A program made the position numbers and the translations under genes. From the NCBI GenBank assembly GCA_019188255.1, contig JAETXT010000005.1, positions 930,001 to 994,000 on the forward strand: 64,000 nt of DNA. Reading direction: 5' to 3'. The notes beneath the pieces are model-generated. The model saw only the letters and a program-made list of their open reading frames with translations, did no database searches and was not told where the DNA came from. The stretch comes from Verticillium longisporum. Lineage: Eukaryota; Ascomycota; Sordariomycetes; Glomerellales; Plectosphaerellaceae. Shown here piece after piece: positions 46,215 through 55,655 of the stretch (positions are counted from its first letter, which is position 1; each line of letters starts with the position of its first letter).

Positions 46215-46866
46215 CTAACGTACCTTAGGCAGGTAAGGTGACCTACGAGAGGCAGGCCAACACATACTCTCGTTACCCAACTTCAAATCACATCTCTCGA
46301 CAGCCTCTCGGCACGCCTGCCGGGGCGTCGTGTGCCAGCGTCTCACCTTCTCATCCGTGTGCCCTACGCGATTGCCAGTCTGTCCGGGGCGATTAACGCC
46401 CGCCAGCTCACCTGAACCTCAACCTACAGATAAGGTTGTTGTTTCGCTGATCCCTCTTGGGCGTTTCACGATGGACCACGACGTCTGTGCCTGAATCGAG
46501 AGGAAGACTCGACGGTCATATACTACGGGCCACATGGCACCTCTGCTCTGCCCTACGCCCCATTCCGGCCTGTGGCCCGGCTGCGTCGGCCATTGTTCAA
46601 CTCTGACAGTCTGGCGCCTCCGTTTCGTGAAGGACCCTTTCCGGCGTCCCGGACGCGTCGCCCACGGCACGGCTGGGCCGGCGAATGCGCTGGAAAGGCC
46701 TCTCTGACGTCAACGGGCCGAGGGCTCTCGGTCGGGCTGCTGTGGCGCAACATCGGTTACCCATCGTGAGACCTTGTCATTTGCTGTCGACGCTGCTTTC
46801 TCGCATTCTCGCACGGCAGAGCGGCTTCTGAGACCAAACTTTGAACAAATTGTGATCATGAGCTAG
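46215..46866. other. Intergenic region downstream of the two-helix membrane protein gene
   Basis: No gene supported. AGGTA/TACCT words are frequent near the element at its left end. Confidence 0.45.
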
Positions 46867-49227
46867 CTAGTACAGGTAGCTGTCCACCCCGTACACGTCG
46901 AGCACTCGCACCACCTTCATGTCACCCCTAGAAAGTCGGTAACAAGGCACCAATTTATTCGGGGCCCATGACCCTGGATGCTGGATATCGCGGCAGTGTA
47001 GCCCGTTTTCAAAAGTTTGCTGGTTCTTGACGGAGTTGAACGTTGCCCAAGAGTTGCCTCGCAGGAGCACCAATCCAATGTCCTGTTCGCCTTGCACTAC
47101 CACCGGTATGAGTCCACCTTCGAAGGCAGTTGTCGCCTTGATCGGGACGTTGATCGAAAACCCACTCTGGGGGTCATCTGTGTGGCGCCGGAACATGGCG
47201 TTGAATGGACCCCGGGTCTGGAGAAACATACGATCATCAAGTCGAAGTAGGATCACCAGCAGAACCTGCGGATTCATGCCTGTGACGGAGACGACTTCTG
47301 TAATCGACCGGCATGCCACCTCCCCACGGAGAAAACGATGCCAAGACCAGTATTCGACCCGGACGGCCTTGACTAACACAAGCATGAACGCCGCTAAACC
47401 CCAGCAGAAGACGCTGATGTTGAAAGGATCTACACCCTCTATCCTTTCGCCGATGCTGAATCCAAAGGCCAGCCCGCCGATCACGAGGGTGGCCGCAATG
47501 CCCAAAAAGGTCCAGGCGTATTGCTTGTACGGTACAACGACGGAGTTTTCGTCAACAACCCAGGTGTTATACTCATCTTGCGCCTTTTCAAAAATTTTGC
47601 TGCGCTTCTCGTTGCTCCAGTTTGACATGTCATCTTCGGCCGAGGAATCGTCCTCGATTGTCTGTGATGCCACCAGACGCTCGCGGATGCGCGCCCTGCG
47701 GTCCCACTCCAATTGCATCAGCTGGTTGACGTCAACGTGTTTTAAAAGCCCGTTGCGGACGATCATGGAATTGTGATTGACCCGGGAGATATTGTTGCAG
47801 TCCTGTTTCGTCCGAGGCTTCGATATGTTGACGCATATTTTATAGAGGCTTGGGAGGCGTATGTGATGAGTATAATACGCCACAAAGTTGTTATCAAGCC
47901 CTTTTGAGGAAATGCTGCACATGGTGACAAGCTGGTCCAGTCTGACAGTGAATGCGCCGGAAACCATCGAATACGGGATCAAGACGGCGACCATACTCTC
48001 CAAGGAAAGCAGCTCCCTCCGAATGGAACCTTTCAAACGTGAATACGGCTCGATATTCATGCTGTATTCTATAGTGACGGGGGAACGAGATCCCACCCTC
48101 GTGGGAGGGCGTGGCTGCTCCGACGCCTCACTGCATTTTCGGTAGACCATAGCAGCAATGTGTCGCGTCAATCTGTCCAAGCTAGCATGGCTCCCTGTTC
48201 CGATTTCGCCATCGTAGCCTTTGAAGAGGACCATGACTTCTTTTGTGATGGAACAGTCGTACATTTCCAATGTTTTTCTCAAATCAGTAGGGGAGCTGAT
48301 CTGTAGCGAGTTGGGAAGATTCAGGGCAGCCTCCCTGAAGAGATGAACCACGTGGCGTTGAAGGCTGATGATTTCGTACCCTAACCAATCCCAACAAGCC
48401 AAAGGAATGAGATCGCGGCAGAACTGAGCAATCGAGGGTTTCTTCTGCACCTCGGGCGGAGGGAGACGCAGGTGTCGGTTCATCTGCTTGAGTCTGGCTG
48501 CCAGCCTGGCCACCAGAGCGATCAGGATTGGCTTCATGCGGTAGTCGTCAGCGGGCTCTGGTAACACATCGACGAGGGTTGTCGTGAGGTAGTCGATCGC
48601 GTCGGTGAAGTACTCGTTGTAGGGGTCACAACCTGGCGCAAAAGAAGCATCGTGGTGATGGGTCTGGGCTTGCAAGCGCGCGAGGCGATTATTCAATGTA
48701 TTTCCGTCGCGTTTTTGATTCTTGGACGGCTCGTTACCATGGTCCATCGCAGTGTCGTTGAAAAGGTCGGGACTCTCGGTATTCGCGCCCAAGCTGGGCT
48801 GACTCAAGTCGCCGAAGAGGAGGATATGTTCGCGCAGGACGCCGAAGAAGACCAGAGCCTTGGACCCTTCGCACTCTACTTTGCTCCGCCATTCGAACCC
48901 TGGTGCACGACGCCGCCTGGACACGTTGTCGGGGGCTACGAGCCTGTTGACTTCGTCCAGCACTAGGACTTGTGCATCTCTATCACTGGCGGGTGCCTCT
49001 TGATCCTGCTGCGTAGGCGGTCCATATTGCAAAGTCGCTGAACCAAGGCACACGGCTTTTGCCGACTCCAGTACTTGCTGCCACAGGACCCAGTCCGCGT
49101 CTGTACGTATTGATGGGCGAGGGGAGCCTGGACCAGAGGCATCATGGGATTGGCCGTTTGAATCCTCACCATGGATGGTAGGGTCTGCGCCCAGGAGAGC
49201 TGGCGGCTCATTGGCCGGTGCTACCAT
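46867..49227 (-). CDS. Uncharacterised protein with two C-terminal membrane helices (786 residues)
   Basis: A long single-exon frame with stop at 46867. I take ATG at 49227 (MVAPANEPPALLG) as the start; the frame stays open upstream to a GTG codon at 49290, and TACAG near 49285 could be a splice acceptor, so a small 5' exon is possible. No named domain is recognised. About 560 hydrophilic, partly helical residues are followed by two membrane segments, YAWTFLGIAATLVIGGLAFG (near 567-587) and FNISVFCWGLAAFMLVLV (near 600-620). About 165 residues then form a presumably soluble tail. A conserved-looking SVVVPYKQYAW precedes the first helix. There is no signal peptide. It is divergent from the arylsulfotransferase-like gene. 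Confidence 0.8.
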   Translation of the reverse strand: MVAPANEPPALLGADPTIHGEDSNGQSHDASGPGSPRPSIRTDADWVLWQQVLESAKAVCLGSATLQYGPPTQQDQEAPASDRDAQVLVLDEVNRLVAPDNVSRRRRAPGFEWRSKVECEGSKALVFFGVLREHILLFGDLSQPSLGANTESPDLFNDTAMDHGNEPSKNQKRDGNTLNNRLARLQAQTHHHDASFAPGCDPYNEYFTDAIDYLTTTLVDVLPEPADDYRMKPILIALVARLAARLKQMNRHLRLPPPEVQKKPSIAQFCRDLIPLACWDWLGYEIISLQRHVVHLFREAALNLPNSLQISSPTDLRKTLEMYDCSITKEVMVLFKGYDGEIGTGSHASLDRLTRHIAAMVYRKCSEASEQPRPPTRVGSRSPVTIEYSMNIEPYSRLKGSIRRELLSLESMVAVLIPYSMVSGAFTVRLDQLVTMCSISSKGLDNNFVAYYTHHIRLPSLYKICVNISKPRTKQDCNNISRVNHNSMIVRNGLLKHVDVNQLMQLEWDRRARIRERLVASQTIEDDSSAEDDMSNWSNEKRSKIFEKAQDEYNTWVVDENSVVVPYKQYAWTFLGIAATLVIGGLAFGFSIGERIEGVDPFNISVFCWGLAAFMLVLVKAVRVEYWSWHRFLRGEVACRSITEVVSVTGMNPQVLLVILLRLDDRMFLQTRGPFNAMFRRHTDDPQSGFSINVPIKATTAFEGGLIPVVVQGEQDIGLVLLRGNSWATFNSVKNQQTFENGLHCRDIQHPGSWAPNKLVPCYRLSRGDMKVVRVLDVYGVDSYLY

Positions 49228-50254
49228 GATGTTTGGCAGGTTGATGGTCGATAGATCATGGGCTGTGAGCCTGGGGCCTGTACAGAACACATAGGCGACG
49301 AGTCTTTATTAGCATAGGAGCAGACACGGCCAGGCTGCGTTGACAATGCAAGTTGCAGCCTGGAGCCTTATATGGTCAACAGAACTCAGCTCGCACCATG
49401 CCAGCCTTGTTCAGACGCATCCTGCCGTCGGTTTTGGCTGCATGGGATGGATCAATGTGACACGCATGATAAGGCGAACAGTTCCAATCAGATGATGGAG
49501 CGAGGCAACCATGTTGATGGTTCCCTAGATGTTGCAGCTGAGTGCAGCCGTGGCTGTGAACCGACCTGTTTGGCAACCGGGTACCTAATTCAGGCACTCT
49601 AGGTAGGTAGGTACCTAGGTATCGTGTCGTAAGCAAGCTGAAAAGCAGTACCACAGCAGGCGAACGAGAAGGTCTGTGATGTTGCCCCGTCGCAGATGCC
49701 CCTCCGTCATTGCAGCCCAAGGAAGCTCTTCGCCACGTCGGGATCGCTGTCGCGACGAATGCGTCTCGGGTCCGGGGCCATTCGTACATTTGTAAATGCT
49801 CAGTCGTATTTCGCAGGGGAAGCGAGAGCGCGCACCAAGGTGGGTGGGTAAGATTAACCAACCATCCATCAGGGACCAGGTTGAAAAGGGGCAGAGGTCC
49901 CTTGTTTGCGTTTAGATGTATTGAATGCTACCTCCTTACAGAACGCATGTGCCCGCCGAAGCACGAATCGGGGAGTGCTACTGTGGGCGGAACACACGGC
50001 ACTTTCCAGGGCGTTGATAGCGCTCAGCCCCCGCTCATCACTTGCCTCAAGGGTCTTTGAGGTGCCTAGGTACTTGGGTAGGTACTGAAGGTTGTTCGTT
50101 CCTTCCCTTCCAGATGACACGGACGGGACGTTCACGTCGTAATCTTAACCCTCGCTTCTCTTCCCTCCATTTCCCTTTTCTCCATTCACATAACTCTTGG
50201 CTCTGCTGCTCAACATCCTCCTTGCTTCGTCTTCTCGATAGACCACTTTGAGCG
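49228..50254. promoter_or_regulatory. Divergent spacer with AGGTACCT clusters
   Basis: A spacer of 1.0 kb between two head-to-head genes. AGGTAGGTAGGTACCTAGGTA lies near 49600-49620 and related words near 50060-50090. A pyrimidine-rich leader (CTTCTCTTCCCTCC) precedes the start codon at 50255. No gene is seen. Confidence 0.45.
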
Positions 50255-52091
50255 ATGGGCGCGGCAACTTGGGTCTCGTTGCTGCTGCTCCTGCAACCCT
50301 CCACCTCGAGAGCGGCAGGGGCAGGCTATGCGCCCTATGCCGACAACTCGCTCCTCTACGACTGGGGCGTGTATGGTGCCTATCCCCAGGTGCACTACGA
50401 GTCGCTCGGGGCGTCTTCACCCTGGCCCAACGTCCTCCGTTCAGACCCCAAATGCGATGACGGCTTGCTCTTCATGGCGCCCCGCGGCCGGTCAGTGCAG
50501 ACGCCGGGGCCCATGATCCTCGACCAGCAGGGAAACCTCGTGTGGATGAACACGGAATGGGGGCAGGCCATGGACGTCAAGGTGCAGTCGTACCAAGGGG
50601 AGGACTACATTACCTTTTGGCACGGGACCGACAACGGCACCTACGGCATGGGCTACTACTTGATGGTGAGATGCCAAAACCCACTTCCTCGTCTGAGCAG
50701 GAAGGCATGAGGGGACCAGAAGAGTGAACAAACGTTCTAATGCTCACCAGCTCGATTCCTCATACGAGGTGTTCAAGAAGATTGTGCCGGTCGGCGACTT
50801 CACTGGCGACCTCCACGAGTTCCGCATCACAGACCACGGCACGGCTCTCATGACCATCTACGAGAAGAGGCGTGGGGATCTTTCCGCCTACGACATTGAT
50901 GACGGTTGGCTCGTTGACAGCCTCTTCCAAGAGGTCGACATCGCCACGGGTGAGCTGCTCTTCCAGTGGCGAGCTTCAGATCACTTCGCCGTTGCCGCGA
51001 GCCGCGCCCCCATCGGCAAGTTTGGCCGCAAGGAGCCCACGGCATTTGACTTTTTCCACATCAACAGCATCGACCAGGACGCCATGGGCAATTACCTAGT
51101 GTCGTCACGCTACATGTGTGCCGTTGTCTGTATCGATGCTAGGAACGGTCAGGTGCTTTGGCAGCTTGGTGGAGCAGCCAACAATTTCACGGATCTCTCG
51201 GATGGCGCGGCCACCTCCTTCTCGTGGCAGCACCACGCCTCTTGGGTCGACGATAGTACCATTTCCGTCTTTGATAACGGTGCTTACGATAGGCTCCGCA
51301 CGAGTAAGCATAGCAGCGGTCTCGTCATCGCCCTCGATATCGCCAATCAGACGGCCGAGTTGAAGCAGAGTTACGTGTCACCGCAGAAGTTCTCTGTTGG
51401 TTCGCAAGGTTCCGTTCAGACATTGCGAAAGTCTGGCAATGTCCTCGTCGGCTGGGGTCACACGCCTGCCTTCACCGAGTTCTCCTCTACAGGAAAAGCG
51501 TTATGTGACGTACACATCGGCGCCGTGCACCTAGCGCGATTCGGCTGGTGCAACAACTATCGGACCTTCAAGTACCCTTGGGTTGGCAAGCCGAAGACGC
51601 GGCCGACTGTTGTCGTGAAGCCCAAGGAGGGGGCATTATATGTCAGCTGGAACGGTGCCACACAGGTCGACCAGTGGCGTCTCCAGAGCAGCACAGAGCC
51701 GGGCGGAAAGCGCTTCGCTGATCACAAGGTGATTATGAAGGAGAGCTTCGAGACGAGATTTGAGATTCCCAAGGCAGCCGCGGAATATGTGCGCGTCGCT
51801 GCCATGGATCTGGACGGTACAGTCTTCGCAACATCGATGCCCGTATCGAGATATTTCGCGACGGAGATTCCTCTGATGAAGGCTCCTTCACGGGGATCGC
51901 CAGTCTCCATATCATTTATCGTTGAATTTTCCATCCTCGCCCTCCTCGCCATTATGGGCACCTGGTACTTCAGATCTGTCGTACGGCAGCGTCTAACGCA
52001 TGGCGTCGACTGGGTACAGAGACACCGCCGAGCCATGGCGTACGGAGGGGAGACCAAGTACGAGGCCCTACCTTTACAGGACCAGCGGTGA
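50255..52091 (+). CDS. Arylsulfotransferase (ASST)-family membrane-anchored protein
   Basis: Exons 50255-50665 and 50751-52091, joined by an 85-bp GT-AG intron, encode 583 residues without a frame break. The N-terminus WVSLLLLLQPSTSRAAG is a signal peptide. The body resembles the fungal ASST (beta-propeller) family: MILDQQGNLVWMNTEWGQ, DLHEFRITDHGTALMTIY, FDFFHINSIDQDAMGNYLVS, GQVLWQLGG and FSWQHHASWVDDSTISVFDN. A single helix near 524-546 (FIVEFSILALLAIMGTWYF) and a short basic tail make it a type I membrane protein, probably at the cell surface or in the secretory pathway. Bacterial ASST transfers sulfate between phenols through a catalytic His; activity of fungal members is not established. 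It is convergent with the MFS gene 197 bp away. Confidence 0.87.
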
Positions 52092-52288
52092 TACATGAAC
52101 ATCTATCTGCATAACTTCTTGTATATAGTTTCTTCCACGGGACTTTGATTGAGACCTTGGACGGACATTCATTTTTCCATCATCGTCATCAGCAAGGACG
52201 GACACTCACTATCTAGCATTTCTTCATCATTAACCTCAGCATAGACACTAGCGATCATTTATAATTCATCATTTTGATATACATACTT

Positions 52289-53993
52289 CTACTCCTCCTC
52301 ACCCTCCAGGACTATCTCGTGCCCGGTCCCCTCGTACACCCACAACGCCGAGACGGAACACAAGACAGCCACGCCAGCGACCCCCCACCAGCCTATGATG
52401 ACGTTTCCGGCATTCAGCCCCATGCCGTATAGCCACCCCGAAGCCACGGGCCCGACGGTCCGGAACCCTGCAGCAACGCTCTGCCCGAGCCCGTGGATAG
52501 TTCCGAGCACGCTGGGATGTGGACTGCCGTTGTTTAGCAGCATGATGCCAGCCGGCATGGTGAACGTCCTGGCGAGGACCTGACACGCGGCAACGAGGGC
52601 GATGCCGACCCACATGACGAGGCCCCCATTGCGGCGGGGGCAGGACGGCGAGCATGGGCGCCAGGAGGTAGGCGACAGAGAAGAGCGGCAGAAAGTAGCG
52701 GTAGGAGCGCAGCGTGCCGAGGCGGGCCTGCAAGGATGGGTACAGAGCGAGCTGCAGGGGCAGGCCGAGAAGGCCAAGGAGAGACATGCCGAGGCCGACC
52801 TTGGGTGCGGAGAAGGCCAGGCCGCCGCCGAGTGGGGCTGATCCGGCGGCGGGGCGCGGCGTCGATAGGAAGAGGGTCCAGAGGTTTGCGAAAGGGCCGA
52901 GCTGGAACTCGAAGAGGGCTGTCGTCAGCAGGATGAGGATGACATTGCGGGTCCAGATACGGTGGAAGGGTAGCTTCTGCCTCGTCTTCTGGCGGGACTG
53001 GCGGGTTGGTTGGTTGGTAGCTGGTACCTCGGCGGTGTCAAGGACGATGCTGTCTTCTTCTCCCAGACCAAGATCGGAGGTCTCTACCCGCGAGTACCCC
53101 AAAGACGACGGAGCGCCGGACAGTCTACCTCTGATGCGGGCGGCGATGGCCAGGCCCAGGTCATACCGGTCTTTCCTCTCAGGAGACGTCTCCTCCAGAC
53201 AGAAGAAGAGGAGCCCTGAGACGAGGGTCAGGAAGACGGCATTCAATAGACTGGGCAGAGCATAGGGGTATGCCTGGATCCATCGGAAGCCGAAGATGGC
53301 ATCTCGGCCGAAGAAGCGCGGCAAGGTAGTCGGCGCATCGGCGAGGAGTCCTCCCATGGCTGACGGCGTCAGTTCGATCACGGCGTTTTTCTGAAGAGGG
53401 GCTGCGAGACTCACGTGGGCCGATGACGTTGGCGACGTTGAAACTCAGCGGCAGCAACAAGAATGCTCTCGACTGGAACCGTTTCTCTGAAACGTTCTCA
53501 GCCACCATGGTTCGTCTGTTCACATGTCAGCCGCGCTCCGTCTCGACGGAACTTGTTGCTGTCCCGCAACGCAAGACACTCACACGGCGCCAACGGTGCC
53601 ATTGATGCCCCCGCCGACGATCCTCCAGAAAATGGCCCAAGCAAAGGTCTTCACAAAGGCATACCCGACGCACGAGAGCGCCGTCCCCATGAGGCCTGTC
53701 ATGATGACAACCTTGCGGCCAGCCCATGGGGCATCGGAGGCCTTTCCCCACAGCACAGCCGTCACGACTTGCGCGCCGGAGAAGCAGCCCTGCAGGACGC
53801 CCGCCTGCGTCGAGGCCGCCGCGTCTGAGAGCCCGGCATCAAAGGACTTGAGCTGGAAGAAGATGTAGGCTTGCAGGGAGGCGACCTGAAGAAAGTCGAC
53901 GGCGCGGCAGAGGAACAGGATGAACAGTTGGGACTTGCGAGGCAATGAGGCCCAGGTGGCGGCGGCCGGTGCGGGCGGAGTCTGCGCATTCAT
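52289..53993 (-). CDS. Major facilitator superfamily transporter, ZIF/YCR023C-like (526 residues, one frame break)
   Basis: Three exons, 53993-53584, 53515-53415 and 53359-52289, use GTGAGT donors; the introns are 68 and 55 bp. The start is ATG 53993 (MNAQTPPAP); a GTG one codon earlier is not a start. Membrane helices occur throughout. The MFS motif A appears as WGKASDAPWAGRKVV after helix 2, then GGGINGTVGAVRTMVAE and FNVANVIGPPMGGLLAD, all typical of the zinc-induced-facilitator/YCR023C branch. A charged central loop separates the two halves. One extra C in the run 52636-52640 breaks the frame; removing it joins LAVLP to RRNGGLVMWVGIALVA and completes the last helices. The substrate is unknown. 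It is an integral membrane protein of the plasma or vacuolar membrane. Confidence 0.87.
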
Positions 53994-54620
53994 CACCGGC
54001 TAGCAGCTTCAATGAGAGGGGAGTGGCCCACGAGATGTTGACTGACGACGGAAGCTTTTGTTTTAGACGGGCATTTGGGCAAAGAGTCGTCCAAATGTCG
54101 GGATGAATCGGCCATGCCCGAATGAGTCAAGTCGGGACGCGATGCGGGATTAGCTCGTCGCTCACGTCCTCCACCCCGCATCCCCGGCTCGGTCTCCCCC
54201 CTCCTTGTCTCCTCCCCACGCGTACGGGGAGTGACGATCTACGTCTCCAAACACCTGGCGCTGGAGTTCTATCGCCAAGGCGAGGAACCACTCAAGTACT
54301 CCGCTTAACCCTTGCTTGAACTCGTTCGCCAAGCTGCTAAGGTGTTGTGATCCATGGCTCCTGTGTATATGGCCGAAATGGTCTTCTTTTGCTTGATGGT
54401 TGATGGAGGGCACGCGACATTGGAAGGAGTATCCAGATGGTTAGTGCAGGCCAGGAGGAGGCACGATAGGAGGCGGCAATGTTTTTGAGTAAGCTGTATC
54501 AATGGCAGTGGCCCCCTTTTCTCGCTTACTTGTCTATGTTGATGATTTCTCCTGATCTATCTGGCTTCCTAATTCTGCCCGGAATACACGTTTGCACGTT
54601 CTGCTTTTTTGCGAGAAACC
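53994..54620. other. Spacer between the MFS gene and the P-loop fragment
   Basis: Contains the MFS promoter and probably that of the broken P-loop gene. No gene or repeat is visible. Confidence 0.4.
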
Positions 54621-54871
54621 ATGGCCTACGCTGCGAGGTATCAGCCCAAGCCAGTGACCGACATTTTCACCAACGACACAGACATTGACCGAAGGACATG
54701 CTCCCGAAAAGTACCCATGAAGGTCCTCCTCCTCGGCCTCGGCCGCACTGGAACAGCATGTAAGGCTTGGCACCATCCTGTTCTGATCTCATGCGATGTT
54801 CTATTTCTATGAACAGACAGCTAAAACACCAGAAAACCCCAGCCATGCGCACAGGGCGGAGAGGCGCGTGA
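54621..54871 (+). pseudogene. Broken sulfotransferase-like P-loop gene (first exon and start of second only)
   Basis: ATG 54621 opens MAYAARYQPKPVTDIFTN, and MKVLLLGLGRTGTA follows about 30 residues later. The last is the Walker-A-like GxGRTGTxS signature of the fungal Sulfotransfer_4 family, normally 220-280 residues. Exon 1 ends at 54759 with a GTAAGG donor splitting the Ser codon. An acceptor at 54842 continues with SMRT, as relatives do, but the frame then diverges and stops at 54869-54871. No further family motif is found downstream to 55650. I read this as a 5' remnant after deletion or rearrangement; a different exon structure outside my recognition cannot be excluded. Confidence 0.55.
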
Positions 54872-55655
54872 GAGAAGCTTGGTCGAAGAGGCAGGAGGGT
54901 GGGGAAGCCAAAAGGATACGCTGCTTACTGCGCGTCCGTGATCTCGGGCCCGGCTGGTGGAGACACATCCACCTCCGTGTGTGCCGGTCCAAAAGAGGAA
55001 AGTTGTTCGGACGATTTCTTTGCGGTGTCAGAGTTCTCCTTCTCGGGACCCATGGATCTTTTCACCTCTTTACACAAACTCGAAATCTCCGTGGATACCA
55101 ATCAGTCAGCTCACTGCATGAGAGAACAATTCCGTCTGCCTTGTAGTTCTGACCCCGCAGAAGTTCATCCGCGAGATAACCCACTAGGATGATCGAGGCA
55201 GATAATTTGCACTGCCTCCTTTGTCTTCGGTGGACCACATTACTCAGACACTTCTCCAGATTGTCCATCTGACCTGCGTCTGCCACTTCCATGTCTCGGC
55301 TATGCCACTTGACCGAGGCCGAGGATTAGCTTGTATGGGCTGCACGACGTCAAGTACCGTTACCCTCCAACAGCCAAATTGATAAGCCCTAGGCGGGTGC
55401 CTACATGAATCTGTCGAAAACCCGACATTCAGGAGCCAGGTACGTTCGGATCGCTCATAGCCTAGTCAGTTCGTTATAAATAGTGACCGTATATTATGCG
55501 AAAGGATAGAAGGAAATATCCGTTTGTGCAACAGTCCAACTCCAACCGAGTGTGTTCTTCCTCTCCTTAAAGATTGGTAGGCTGCCACCGTATGTATATC
55601 TGGCCAGTGATCTATGAACATGCTTGAGTAAAAGAGAAATCCATCAGTTCAACTA
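54872..55655. other. Region where the rest of the P-loop gene would be expected
   Basis: Short frames are present on both strands but none carries the remaining sulfotransferase-family motifs. The right end is the 3' flank of the copper radical oxidase gene. Confidence 0.4.

Noticed and set aside
54843..55200. Continuation of the P-loop gene as a full sulfotransferase
   Set aside because: After SMRT the frame stops within a few codons and no later family motif was found in any plus-strand frame.
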